Source: JBKECO01 sp047974745
GTDB lineage: Bacteria; Bacillota; Clostridia; Lachnospirales; Lachnospiraceae
Direction of reading: 5' to 3'
DNA length: 57,300 nt
Assembly: GCA_047974745.1 (NCBI GenBank)
Contig: JBKECO010000032.1
Location: 1 to 57,300 of the forward strand
Made by a program: the position numbers and the translations under genes. This document shows positions 9,576 to 18,484 of this stretch, piece after piece. Positions within the stretch are counted from its first letter, which is position 1. Each line of letters begins with the position of its first letter. The notes under the pieces were generated by a model. That model ran no database searches and was not told the origin of the DNA. It was given only the letters and a program-made list of their open reading frames with translations.

Positions 9576-10898
9576 ATGAAAAGAAAATCGTTAATGTTTT
9601 TAGCTTCAATGGCAATGTTCGTAACTGTGTTAAGTGGATGTGGAGCAAGTGAAGGCAGTAATACTACACAGACAGGCACAGAATCATCCGAGGAACAAAC
9701 CAGTGAGAGTGACTCTTCAGAAGATATCACTGAACTTACTGTATGGGGATGGGATGCATCTTTCAATGGTCTGGCATTAGAAGAAGCGGATGCACTTTAT
9801 GAAGAGGCGAACATAAATTTCGTCGAGATGGCAAAAGCTGACTGTCTGCAAAAGCTTCACACAGTACTTGCATCAGGAGTAACGGAGGATCTTCCGGACA
9901 TCGTTATTATCAGTGATCTGGCAGCACAGGGATATTTAGAGTCATATCCAGGATCATTTTATCCTATGGAAGATGTTATCGCTTATGATGATTTCGCGAA
10001 TTATAAAAGAGAAATGGTTTCTTACGATGGAGTTGGTTATGGAATACCGTTTGATACTGGTGTGGCAGGGTTGTTCTATCGTACCGATTATATAGAAGAG
10101 GCTGGATATACAGATGAAGATATGCAAGATCTTACCTGGACAGAATATTTAGAGTTAGGTGCAAAGCTAAAGGAGAATGGTCGCTTGCTTCAAACCTACA
10201 ATCCAAATGATATATCAGAATTTCAGATCATGCTGCAGTCGGCAGACTCATGGTACACAGATGATAATGGTGAACCGAACTTTGTAGATAATGATGCATT
10301 GGAAGAGAGCATTAATATTTTCAAGCAGCTAAATGAATCGGATTTTGTAAAGGTGACAAGTGACTGGACCGGTTTTGCAGGCGCAATTAACGGTGGAGAA
10401 GTAGCATGTGTTATTCGCGGTTCTTGGATCACAGCAACAATCAAAGGTGGGACAGATCAGTCCGGACTATGGAAACTTGCACCAATTCCGAAGCTCAGTG
10501 TTGATGATGCAACAAATAAATCGAATCAGGGAGGATCTAGCTGGTACGTGTTAGCAAACAGTAAGAATACTGAAGCGGCAGCAGATTTCATGGCGAAGAC
10601 ATTTGGCGAAAGCACAGAATTATATAATACGCTGCTAGAATCAAATAATATTATGGCAACTTATCTGCCAGCATCTGATGTTGCAGCTTATGACAAAGAA
10701 GATGAATTCTTCTCGAACATGAAAGTTAACCAGACTCTTTCAAGCTGGATTCCAGAGATTCCGGCAGTCAATACAGGTGCCTATACGGCGGAAGCTCAAG
10801 CAGCGATTCTTGCAGTAATGCCAGATATTTTGGGTGGAAGTGAGATCGACTCCAGTCTGCAGCAAGCCGAAGATCAGTTCAACCAGACTGTACAGTAA
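9576..10898 (+). CDS. ABC sugar transporter, extracellular substrate-binding lipoprotein
   Basis: Family 1 extracellular solute-binding protein, 440 aa, that captures a sugar or oligosaccharide and delivers it to the two permeases encoded next. Seen: a short signal peptide with lipobox LSGC (lipidated Cys near residue 22), a Ser/Thr/Glu-rich tether, then a typical fold beginning ITELTVWGWD. The start ATG is preceded by AAAGGAGG. Linkage to a GH42 beta-galactosidase and a LacI regulator suggests a galactoside or galacto-oligosaccharide ligand; this is inference. No ATPase gene is present in the locus, as is common for this transporter class, which shares an MsmK-type ATPase encoded elsewhere. 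Confidence 0.9.
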   Translation: MKRKSLMFLASMAMFVTVLSGCGASEGSNTTQTGTESSEEQTSESDSSEDITELTVWGWDASFNGLALEEADALYEEANINFVEMAKADCLQKLHTVLASGVTEDLPDIVIISDLAAQGYLESYPGSFYPMEDVIAYDDFANYKREMVSYDGVGYGIPFDTGVAGLFYRTDYIEEAGYTDEDMQDLTWTEYLELGAKLKENGRLLQTYNPNDISEFQIMLQSADSWYTDDNGEPNFVDNDALEESINIFKQLNESDFVKVTSDWTGFAGAINGGEVACVIRGSWITATIKGGTDQSGLWKLAPIPKLSVDDATNKSNQGGSSWYVLANSKNTEAAADFMAKTFGESTELYNTLLESNNIMATYLPASDVAAYDKEDEFFSNMKVNQTLSSWIPEIPAVNTGAYTAEAQAAILAVMPDILGGSEIDSSLQQAEDQFNQTVQ

Positions 10899-10947
10899 AG
10901 TAAGGCACTAGAAATTATATAGTAAATGCCGTTACATGGAGGAAGTT

Positions 10948-11817
10948 ATGAAAAAAAAGAATAACATCATAGTTGCATGGTCAATGATTCTTTTAGCGGC
11001 ATTCTTTATTCTGGTTTTTAGCTATATTCCAATGATTCAGGCCTTTTTCCTGTCGCTTCAGACAGGAAAAGGGACAAATCTTGTCTTTAGTGGATTAGAT
11101 AATTACAGAAGAATGCTATCGGATTCGACCTTTTGGACCGTAGTCAGCAACACAGTCCTTTATGCAGTAATCCAGATTCCGATTATGATTGTGTTGGCAA
11201 TGGGAGTCGCAGTTGTACTGAATGATTCGCATTTGAAAGGAAGAGGGATTTATCGGACTTGTATATTTTTACCATGCGTTACTTCTATGGTATCTTACTC
11301 AATTGTGTTTAAAAATATTTTCTCAGTAGATGGCATTGTGAACAATGCCCTTCTTTCGCTTCAAATCATTGATGCTCCGATTACCTTTGTCTTAGATGCT
11401 TTCTGGGCTAAAGTTGTAATAATTATTGCACTGATATGGAGATATACTGGATATTATATGATTTTTTATTTATCTGCATTACAAAATATTGATGGATCGA
11501 TCTATGAGGCTGCAAAGCTTGATGGTTGCAGTGGATTGCAGAGCTTTTCAAAAATTACTGTACCGCTCTTGAAGCCAATCGTCTTTTTAACAAGTGTTAT
11601 GGCATTGAATTCAACATTGCAGTTATTCGATGAAGTCGTAAATCTTACCGGTGGCGGTCCTGGAAATGCAACCAGAACTATTTCCCAATATATCTATGAC
11701 CTGTCCTTTGTCTATGTTCCAAATTATGGATATGCAGCAGCAATTTCCTACGCAGTATTTCTGTTTGTTGCAGTATTTACCATCATTCAGAAAGGGGTCA
11801 TGAAGGAAAGAAAATGA
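10948..11817 (+). CDS. ABC sugar transporter permease (MalF/UgpA type)
   Basis: Inner-membrane permease subunit of 289 aa with about six hydrophobic segments and the conserved cytoplasmic EAA loop (YEAAKLDGCSGLQSFSKITVPLLKP), which contacts the ATPase. ATG 10948 is chosen because GGAGGAAG at 10938-10945 precedes it; the in-frame ATG at 10936 is inside that ribosome binding site. Its stop overlaps the next start by four bases (ATGA), indicating translational coupling with the second permease. Confidence 0.9.
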   Translation: MKKKNNIIVAWSMILLAAFFILVFSYIPMIQAFFLSLQTGKGTNLVFSGLDNYRRMLSDSTFWTVVSNTVLYAVIQIPIMIVLAMGVAVVLNDSHLKGRGIYRTCIFLPCVTSMVSYSIVFKNIFSVDGIVNNALLSLQIIDAPITFVLDAFWAKVVIIIALIWRYTGYYMIFYLSALQNIDGSIYEAAKLDGCSGLQSFSKITVPLLKPIVFLTSVMALNSTLQLFDEVVNLTGGGPGNATRTISQYIYDLSFVYVPNYGYAAAISYAVFLFVAVFTIIQKGVMKERK

Positions 11818-12620
11818 GAAAAATAACGTATATACTAAAGCATTTTTTTATGATTTTACTATCGTTGATTTCAATATTCCCCTTTTTGTGGATGTTGATT
11901 TCCGTAACAAATGAATCGAAAGACATCACCATGGGAAAGTTTTCAATTGGAAGCGCCCTTTTAGACAATGTACAAAAAGCATTTGAAGCAGCCGATCTTG
12001 GAAGAGCATTTCTGAACTCGGCTTATCTTGCTGTCGTTATTACAGTGATCTCGATCATAATATGTTCCTTGGCAGGGTATGCATTCGTAATATACCCTTC
12101 CCGTGTAAAGGAAATTCTATTTCTGATACTGATCGCTTCCATGATGGTGCCTTTTGCTGCACGTATCATCCCGATGTTTCGAATGTTCGCACAGATGAAT
12201 TTGCTTAATAATTATCTGAGTATCATACTGCCAGCAATAGGAACACCATTTTTGGTATTTTTCTTTAAACAGAATACACACTCTTTTCCAATGGAGACCA
12301 TACAGGCAGCTAGAGTCGACGGATGCAAAGAGTACATGATTTTCTTCAAGATCTTCATGCCAATGATGAAATCAACCTATGCCGCTGCTGCGATCTTTGC
12401 CTTTATGGCAAGCTGGAACAATTATATGTGGCCATTGATTGCGTTACAAAGTAATTCGAAATTTACCTTGCCATTAACGGTTGCGAACCTGGCAGCAGGC
12501 TTCAATCCAGATTATGGAGTGATTTTTGTGGGCATTATTATTTCAACGCTCCCGACTATATTAGTTTTTTTCCTGCTCCAGAAAAATTTTGTTGAAGGAA
12601 TTCTCGGATCAACAAAGTAA
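11814..12620 (+). CDS. ABC sugar transporter permease (MalG/UgpE type)
   Basis: Second permease subunit, 268 aa, with multiple membrane segments and an EAA-type loop (IQAARVDGCKEYMIFFKIFMP). It forms the heterodimeric channel with the preceding protein. It starts by a 4-base ATGA overlap. The C-terminus (LLQKNFVEGILGSTK) is characteristic of MalG-type permeases. The gene ends about 90 bases before the LacI-family regulator. Confidence 0.9.
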   Translation: MRKITYILKHFFMILLSLISIFPFLWMLISVTNESKDITMGKFSIGSALLDNVQKAFEAADLGRAFLNSAYLAVVITVISIIICSLAGYAFVIYPSRVKEILFLILIASMMVPFAARIIPMFRMFAQMNLLNNYLSIILPAIGTPFLVFFFKQNTHSFPMETIQAARVDGCKEYMIFFKIFMPMMKSTYAAAAIFAFMASWNNYMWPLIALQSNSKFTLPLTVANLAAGFNPDYGVIFVGIIISTLPTILVFFLLQKNFVEGILGSTK

Positions 12621-12677
12621 GTGCGATGATTAGTCATGAAAACAATATGGACATTTTTTCGGATCAATGCTAAAATC

Positions 12678-12694
12678 ATCTAAACTATTTAGAT
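12678..12694 (+). promoter_or_regulatory. Candidate operator upstream of the LacI-family gene
   Basis: ATCTAAA-CTA-TTTAGAT is a perfect 7-base inverted repeat about 18 bases before the LacI-family start codon and just ahead of its AGGAG ribosome binding site. This is a plausible autoregulatory site. The sequence differs from the TAACTAA repeats of the transporter operon, which weakens the case that one protein binds both. Confidence 0.35.
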
Positions 12695-12712
12695 TATTTT
12701 AGGAGAAAAATT

Positions 12713-13738
12713 ATGGCGATAAAATCAAAGGATCTGGCAAAAATGTTAGGGCTGTCACCTGCAAGCATTTCCCTTGTTTTAAATAATAAACCTGGTGTCG
12801 GTGAAGAAACAAGAAAACGCGTTCTTGATACGATCAGAGAACTTGGATATGATGAGCTATTACCGGATTCACCCGAACAAAAGCAGACGATATTGTTTTT
12901 GGTCTATCGGAAAAATAGTACAAAGCAAAAGGAATCCGCCTATTTTTCGCAGCTTTTCTCCAGTGTGATCGAAGGTGTGGAAAATCAGATAAAGCAGCTT
13001 GGCTATCAGCTTATGATTACATATACGGATTCGCCTACGATTGCATCTGAGATTGAAAAGATCAGATCTGACAAGATAGATGGACTTTTATTACTGGCAA
13101 CAGAAATGGTAAAAGAACAACTGGATTTGTTCCACAATATAAATATTCCTGTTGTTGTCATTGACAACTATATGGAAAGTGAGGATATGGATTGTGTAGC
13201 AATTAACAATGAACAAGGTGTTGATATGGCGATCAGTCATCTTGTATCCAAAGGACATAAAGAAATAGGATATTTACACATTGAGGATAATGCAAACAAT
13301 TTTATCGAGAGATATGATGGTTTCTTTCGCTCTTTTAGAGAAAACGAACTTCAGATCAATAGTTCCAATATTATCAGTTTTTCAACGATGGGCGGAGATA
13401 CAGTCTATACCGAGCTTATGGATAGAATTGGGAAAATGGAACAAATGCCCACCGCTTTTTTTGCGGACAATGACATTATTGCAGTGCTTGCGATTCGAAT
13501 ATTAAGAGAAAAAGGATACCGAGTGCCGGAAGATATTTCTATCGTTGGCTTTGATGATATATCAATCTCAGAATTGGTCGATCCCCCCCTTACGACAGTA
13601 CGTACTCCTAAATTTGAAATCGGCTGTGTGGCTGTTATGACATTAGCCAGTCGAATAGAAGGCAGATCGGTCGGTATTCAGAAAATCGAAATGAAGACCT
13701 CATTAGTGGAACGAAAAAGTGTTATCACACTTTTGTAA
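12713..13738 (+). CDS. LacI-family transcriptional regulator
   Basis: Ligand-responsive DNA-binding protein of 341 aa. An N-terminal LacI helix-turn-helix (KSKDLAKMLGLSPASISLVL followed by the hinge region) precedes a periplasmic-binding-protein-like effector domain ending in the conserved IVGFDDISISELVDPPLTTV segment. AGGAG at 12701-12705 precedes the ATG. It lies between the sugar transporter genes and the GH42 gene and most likely controls both, responding to a galactoside-like inducer. Confidence 0.9.
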   Translation: MAIKSKDLAKMLGLSPASISLVLNNKPGVGEETRKRVLDTIRELGYDELLPDSPEQKQTILFLVYRKNSTKQKESAYFSQLFSSVIEGVENQIKQLGYQLMITYTDSPTIASEIEKIRSDKIDGLLLLATEMVKEQLDLFHNINIPVVVIDNYMESEDMDCVAINNEQGVDMAISHLVSKGHKEIGYLHIEDNANNFIERYDGFFRSFRENELQINSSNIISFSTMGGDTVYTELMDRIGKMEQMPTAFFADNDIIAVLAIRILREKGYRVPEDISIVGFDDISISELVDPPLTTVRTPKFEIGCVAVMTLASRIEGRSVGIQKIEMKTSLVERKSVITLL

Positions 13739-13751
13739 ACAGTGTAAATAT

Positions 13752-13769
13752 CCTCAAATTAATTTGAGG
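13752..13769 (+). promoter_or_regulatory. 18-base perfect palindrome overlapping the ribosome binding site of the GH42 gene
   Basis: CCTCAAAT-TA-ATTTGAGG is perfectly self-complementary. Its right arm contains the Shine-Dalgarno GAGGTG, five bases before the ATG at 13777. As RNA, the left arm CCUC would pair with and hide the ribosome binding site; as DNA, it is a possible operator. Either way it looks regulatory. Confidence 0.6.
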
Positions 13770-13776
13770 TGACATA

Positions 13777-15774
13777 ATGAATAAAGAACAAAATGATTTC
13801 ATCCTGTTCGGAGGTGACTACAATCCGGACCAGTGGGATGAACAGACTATTAATACAGATATGAAAATGTTCAGGAAATTAGGTATCAATACTGTCACTT
13901 TACCAGTTTTTTCCTGGACTAAGCTTGAGCCAGAAGAGGGAATTTATACTTTCGAGTGGCTGGATAAAATCATGGATCTTCTGTGGGACAATAAGATTTA
14001 TGTCATTCTCGCAACTCCGACTACAGCTCAGCCAGCCTGGTTATCTTTAAAACATCCGGAAGTTCTGCCTGTTGATATATCCGGTAGGAAAAGAACGCAT
14101 GGTATGCGTGTGTTCTTTTGTATCAATAGTGAAAAATACAGAGAACGAGCTGCCGCTATAGCGAGTAAAATGGCGAATCGTTACAAAAACCATCCAGGAC
14201 TGCTAGGATGGCATGTGGCAAACGAATATGGAACGTATTGCTATTGTGATAACTGCCAAAACAAGTTTCGAATTTGGTTAAAGAACAAGTATCAAACTTT
14301 AGACAACTTAAACACAAAATGGAATACTGCCTTTTGGGGAAGAACACTGACTTCTTTTGAAGAAATTATGCTGCCCACTGAGCTAAATGATGATTATCGG
14401 TTCAACCCAGTGGTTCAGCTGGAATATATGCGTTTCATGACGGATTCAACTGCATCCTGCTATCTGAACGAGGCAGAGATACTAAAGAATTCCACCCCGC
14501 ACCTTCCGGTATTCAGTAACATATCTGGATTTATTAAAAAGCTGAATCAACATAAAATGGTCTCGCATATGGATATTGCCGGATGGGACAATTACCCCGC
14601 TCCAAAAGACGCAAGAAGTATGCCAGCTATGAAACTTGATATTATGAGGGGATTGAAGGATGGAAAATCTTTTTACGTCGTAGAACAGTCTCCGAATCAG
14701 CAGAACTGGCAGCCTTATAATAAGCTTAAAAGACCGGGAGAGATTCGAAGGATAGCATATCAGGGATTGGCACATGGGTCTGACAGCTGTTTGTTTTTCC
14801 AAATGAGACAGTCACAGAGCGGACAAGAAAAGTTTCATGGTGCCATACTATCTCACAACGGCAGAGATGATACCCGAATTTTTGGAGAATGTGAGAAGCT
14901 GGGTATGGAGTTTTCGCGGCTCCAGGGCACATTCACTGGTGGAACGACGAATGCTTTTGTGGGAATGATCTTTGACTGGGATAGCTGGTGGGCACTAGAA
15001 CTAAGCAGTGGGCCAACACAGGATATGAATTATCTAGAACAGGTCCATTATTATTATAAGCAATTTTATGATCAAAATATTGCAGTCGATATCATAAGGT
15101 CAGAGATAGATTATTTTAAGTATAAAATATTAGTGGCACCACTCTACTATATGGTCGACCGAAAGACAGCACATAAAATTGAGAATTTTGTGAAAAATGG
15201 AGGAATCCTGATCTCAACATATATGACAGGGTATGCGGATGAAACCGACAGGTGCCTGCACGGTGCATATCCGGGACTCTTGCGAGACACACTTGGAATC
15301 TGGGTCGAAGAAACGGATGCATTATTTCCAAATGAAAGAAATCATGTTCAATTGTCTGAGTCTGGGGAAATATATGAATGCAGTTTTCTCTGCGATGTCA
15401 TACATACAAAAACAGCGGAAGTTCTGGCAGAATATCAGGATGATTTTTATGCAGGTATGCCTGCAGTTACTCGAAATCTCTTTGGTTCTGGTAAGGCATA
15501 TTACCTGGGAACACAGCTTGGGGAAGCGTATCTGCAAGAACTGATCGGTGGAATCTGTAGAGACAATCAGATTTACCCAAGATTTGAATTCGAAGGAGAT
15601 GTGGAGATTGCGGTACGAACAAAGAATGGCAAAGAGCATATTTTCATTATTAATTATGGAACATCAGATGGAATGATCGACTTACAGGAAGAGTTACGGA
15701 CAGACATATTAACTGATAAGTCATATACAGGAAGAATGAACCTTGACTCTGGAGAGGTGTATGTATTAGTATAA
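13777..15774 (+). CDS. Glycoside hydrolase family 42 beta-galactosidase
   Basis: Cytoplasmic beta-galactosidase of 665 aa, the normal GH42 size, hydrolysing terminal beta-galactosides from imported lactose or galacto-/arabinogalacto-oligosaccharides. Seen: N-terminal GGDYNPDQW, the acid/base Glu in HVANEYG (E150) and the nucleophile Glu in YVVEQSPNQQNWQPYN (E303), with the trimerisation and beta domains following. No signal peptide is present. It is placed after the LacI gene and before a transporter, in a sugar regulon. The palindrome over its ribosome binding site suggests translational or operator control. Confidence 0.93.
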   Translation: MNKEQNDFILFGGDYNPDQWDEQTINTDMKMFRKLGINTVTLPVFSWTKLEPEEGIYTFEWLDKIMDLLWDNKIYVILATPTTAQPAWLSLKHPEVLPVDISGRKRTHGMRVFFCINSEKYRERAAAIASKMANRYKNHPGLLGWHVANEYGTYCYCDNCQNKFRIWLKNKYQTLDNLNTKWNTAFWGRTLTSFEEIMLPTELNDDYRFNPVVQLEYMRFMTDSTASCYLNEAEILKNSTPHLPVFSNISGFIKKLNQHKMVSHMDIAGWDNYPAPKDARSMPAMKLDIMRGLKDGKSFYVVEQSPNQQNWQPYNKLKRPGEIRRIAYQGLAHGSDSCLFFQMRQSQSGQEKFHGAILSHNGRDDTRIFGECEKLGMEFSRLQGTFTGGTTNAFVGMIFDWDSWWALELSSGPTQDMNYLEQVHYYYKQFYDQNIAVDIIRSEIDYFKYKILVAPLYYMVDRKTAHKIENFVKNGGILISTYMTGYADETDRCLHGAYPGLLRDTLGIWVEETDALFPNERNHVQLSESGEIYECSFLCDVIHTKTAEVLAEYQDDFYAGMPAVTRNLFGSGKAYYLGTQLGEAYLQELIGGICRDNQIYPRFEFEGDVEIAVRTKNGKEHIFIINYGTSDGMIDLQEELRTDILTDKSYTGRMNLDSGEVYVLV

Positions 15775-15826
15775 CTTAGTAAACATTGTAGTGGAGAAAT
15801 TTAAAATTCCAAAAGGAGTACACACT

Positions 15827-17056
15827 ATGAAGCTAAGTAAAGAGGAGAAAGCGTGGATATTGGTCGACTGCGGAAATTCTGCCTATTCGATCTCAGTTAT
15901 AACAGCACTTTTACCTATTGTATTTGGAATGTTTGAAAATGTAAAATACAGTATGGATCTGGGCTATTTTAATTCCATCGCAAGCATTCTCGTCGCAGTC
16001 TTAAGTCCGATCCTTGGTACGATTGCTGACTACAAGGATAAAAAGAAGAGATTCTTCCTGTTTTTTACATTCCTGGGCGTCCTTGCAACAGCATCGCTGG
16101 CATTTATCCCACCTTCGAGCGGAGAGTGGCAGCTATTAGTGTTCTTTTTTATTTTATCTGCAATTGGCTTTGCCGGGTCTAATATATTCTATGATGCATT
16201 TATTGTAGATGTGACTAGTGATGACAGAATGGACAAGGTCTCATCCTATGGGTATGCTTTTGGATATGTATCTAGTGTCATCCCATTTGGAATCAGTCTG
16301 GTATTCATCTTTCTTTTGGGGATGGATAAGTCTATTGGATATCAGATCGGATTTATGATCACTGCATTATGGTGGGGACTTTTATCCCTTCCCTTGATAA
16401 AAAATGTAAGACAGATACATTACGTGGAATCTGAGCCCCATCTTATAAAAATGAGTTTTAAAAGACTTGGTGAGACATTTAAGCAGATCCGGTCCTATAA
16501 AACAGTGTTTCTGTTTCTTGCGGCATACTTTTTCTATATTGATGGAGTGGACACCATCATCAAAATGGTGGTTCCCTATGCTACAACTATCCTGGGTAGT
16601 GAGTCACTGAACACCTTCACTCTCCTCGGAATACTTCTGATCATACAGCTGATCGCATTTCCCTGTGCCATCTTTTATGGAAATCTTGCGAAAAAGTATT
16701 CTGCTAGAACCATGATCATTGTCGGAATTTTTACGTATATCATTACCTGTATTGCTGCGTTCTTTGTGGATTCACTGTGGCACATTTTCATACTTGGAGC
16801 CATGATCGGCTCTGCTCAGGGCGGTATTCAGGCGTTAAGCCGCTCGTACTTTGCAAAAATTATTCCAAAGGAAAAATCCAATGAATTTTTTGGTTTCTAC
16901 AATGTATTTGGTAAATTTTCAGCAATTATTGGACCAACAGTAATGGCAGTCATCACAGCTGCGACAGGAAATGCAAGATGGAGTATTGTAGGAATTATTC
17001 CCCTGTTCCTGGTCGGATTTATGATTTTTGTTACACTCCCAAAAGAGCAAAATTAA
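15827..17056 (+). CDS. MFS transporter, UMF1/Atg22-like family
   Basis: Twelve-helix-type membrane transporter of 409 aa. The N-terminal WILVDCGNSAYSISVITALLP is characteristic of the UMF1 (Atg22-like) branch of the major facilitator superfamily, whose bacterial substrates are mostly unknown. AAAAGGAG at 15811-15818 supports ATG 15827 rather than an earlier GTG at 15791. It sits 50 bases after the beta-galactosidase and is probably co-transcribed. It may export a sugar product or import a related substrate. Inference only. Confidence 0.82.
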   Translation: MKLSKEEKAWILVDCGNSAYSISVITALLPIVFGMFENVKYSMDLGYFNSIASILVAVLSPILGTIADYKDKKKRFFLFFTFLGVLATASLAFIPPSSGEWQLLVFFFILSAIGFAGSNIFYDAFIVDVTSDDRMDKVSSYGYAFGYVSSVIPFGISLVFIFLLGMDKSIGYQIGFMITALWWGLLSLPLIKNVRQIHYVESEPHLIKMSFKRLGETFKQIRSYKTVFLFLAAYFFYIDGVDTIIKMVVPYATTILGSESLNTFTLLGILLIIQLIAFPCAIFYGNLAKKYSARTMIIVGIFTYIITCIAAFFVDSLWHIFILGAMIGSAQGGIQALSRSYFAKIIPKEKSNEFFGFYNVFGKFSAIIGPTVMAVITAATGNARWSIVGIIPLFLVGFMIFVTLPKEQN

Positions 17057-17161
17057 ATTATGTACATTAGAAAAAGCCAAACTGCAAATCTATGTGCGAA
17101 CGCACATAGTAGCCTATGATATACTTTAACAAATTAAATCACAAAAAGAAATCGGGCAATG

Positions 17162-17198
17162 AAGTCAACCTAGTATTACTACTGTGTTGGCTTTTTTT
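17162..17198 (+). terminator. Intrinsic terminator after the UMF1 transporter gene
   Basis: AGTCAAC (17163-17169) pairs with GTTGGCT (17186-17192, one G-U pair), followed by a T tract. The right arm can instead pair with AAAAAGCCAA at 17071-17080, giving two mutually exclusive folds. Confidence 0.6.
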
Positions 17199-17339
17199 AT
17201 ATCATAGGAAAGTGCCCCTATGATATAAAAAACGCTCCTCGAGGATGCGACCGCCACAATAATGTGGAATGCCGCTTAGCGGCCTGTGGCGGCGCAAAAA
17301 AGTGTTTCTCCCTCAAGACTGAGGGTAGGGGGAGCTGAT

Positions 17340-17358
17340 GTGTCGAAGACACTTTTTT
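17340..17358 (+). terminator. Intrinsic terminator upstream of the metallophore transporter operon
   Basis: GTGTC-GAA-GACAC at 17340-17352, a perfect 5-base stem, is followed directly by TTTTTT. It closes the structured element and lies about 90 bases upstream of the binding-protein gene. Confidence 0.75.
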
Positions 17359-17405
17359 ATTCCACAAATAAACAATGGGGTCTGTTATTCAGGTAGCAGG
17401 CCAAA

Positions 17406-17421
17406 GAAAATGTTCATTTTC
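17406..17421 (+). promoter_or_regulatory. Candidate metal-regulator operator upstream of the FecCD-type operon
   Basis: GAAAATG-TT-CATTTTC is a perfect 7-base inverted repeat located 25 bases before the binding-protein start. The shape recalls Fur/PerR-type AT-rich palindromes but is not a full match to the classical box. Iron control is expected of such a transporter; the site itself is a candidate only. Confidence 0.4.
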
Positions 17422-17446
17422 AGAAATCAGGAGGCAAGGGTTCATT

Positions 17447-18484
17447 ATGAAAAAATCGATTGTAAGTATGATTTTACTACTGTCATTGACAGCAACACTG
17501 TTTGCAGGATGTGGAAGCTCATCCACTGCAACATCAGAGACAACAGTATCAACAGAAACTTCAGAGGCCGCTTCAGAGGTCACCTCAGAGGCAGTAACTG
17601 AAGCAGTAACAGAAACCACAGAAGCAGCAACAGCAGAAGGAACCGTTACAGTGACAGATGCAAAGGGAGAAGTTGAGATTCCGGCTTCGCCTCAGCGTAT
17701 TGTTGACCTGAGCGGAAACAGTGATGTATTAAGTATTTTAGGAATGGACGTAGTTGGAACAGCGAATAGTGATGCCTATGACTACACAAAATTCCCAACT
17801 TATCTTGAGGAAACACTTGCAGGAGCAACGATCCTTGGATACAGCTATCAGGATACCATGGATGTAGAAAAGATTATGAGTCTGGAACCAGATCTGATTA
17901 TTATTTCCAGCGTTCAAGAAAAAATGTATGATCAGTTGACTGCAATTGCTCCAACTGTCATGATTCAGCTCGCAGCACTGAACTGGAAAGATGACATGAT
18001 GACGATTGCCGGTATTTTTGGAAAAGAAGCAGAAGCAACAGACTGGCTGACTGCTTATGAGGCAAAAGCAACAGAAATCGGAACACAGGTAAAGACAACA
18101 TATGGGGAAGATACCTCTTACCTTTCATTTTTGGCGAGCGGCGGACAGTTCTATGTGTTTGATGGTGCAGGATTTGGATCCGTTATGTATGAAGATATGG
18201 GACTTGCAAAACCAGTGGGTATGCCTGAACAGGCTGACGTGAGCCTGCCTGTTGTGACTTATGAAGGTCTGGCAAGCATTGAAGCTGACTATATCTTTGT
18301 AATGGCAGCAGATGAAGACTGGGATGCACTTATAACAAATGCGATTTGGAATAAACTTCCCGCAGTCGAAAGTGGACAGGTGATTCATCTGCCAGCTTCA
18401 CCATACTTTAATCAGGGTTACAGTCCAGTCGGAAGAAACCTCCTGTTAGATGAATTCATAGGATTAATAGATGAAAGAGAGTAA
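17447..18484 (+). CDS. Iron/metallophore ABC transporter, substrate-binding lipoprotein (FepB/FecB type)
   Basis: Class III periplasmic-binding protein of about 345 aa with a single bridging helix, binding ferric siderophore, cobamide or haem at the cell surface. Seen: signal peptide MKKSIVSMILLLSL ending in lipobox FAGC, a Thr/Glu/Ser-rich tether, then the TonB/BtuF-type fold (VTVTDAKGEVEIPASPQRIVDLS). ATG 17447 is chosen because a signal peptide begins there and AGGAGG/AAGGG lie upstream; the open frame extends 24 codons earlier without a signal. Its 3' end overlaps the next gene by 14 bases. The ligand cannot be told from sequence. Confidence 0.88.
   Translation: MKKSIVSMILLLSLTATLFAGCGSSSTATSETTVSTETSEAASEVTSEAVTEAVTETTEAATAEGTVTVTDAKGEVEIPASPQRIVDLSGNSDVLSILGMDVVGTANSDAYDYTKFPTYLEETLAGATILGYSYQDTMDVEKIMSLEPDLIIISSVQEKMYDQLTAIAPTVMIQLAALNWKDDMMTIAGIFGKEAEATDWLTAYEAKATEIGTQVKTTYGEDTSYLSFLASGGQFYVFDGAGFGSVMYEDMGLAKPVGMPEQADVSLPVVTYEGLASIEADYIFVMAADEDWDALITNAIWNKLPAVESGQVIHLPASPYFNQGYSPVGRNLLLDEFIGLIDERE

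Larger units (their letters stand above)
17071..17358 (+). other. Dense cluster of inverted repeats and terminators (structured non-coding element)
   Basis: No coding sequence is visible. In order: AAAAAGCCAA (17071-17080), complementary to TTGGCTTTTT (17188-17197); a perfect hairpin CTATGTGCG-AA-CGCACATAG (17090-17109); CCTATGATATA (17113-17123), its inverse TATATCATAGG (17198-17208) and a second direct copy (17217-17227); GCG-A-CCGCCACA (17247-17258) pairing with TGTGGCGGCGC (17285-17295) around an inner GCCGC-TTA-GCGGC hairpin (17271-17283); CCCTC/GAGGG; and a last hairpin with a T tract. The arms allow alternative pairings. It could be a non-coding RNA, a MITE-like repeat or a stacked set of terminators. 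Confidence 0.65.
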
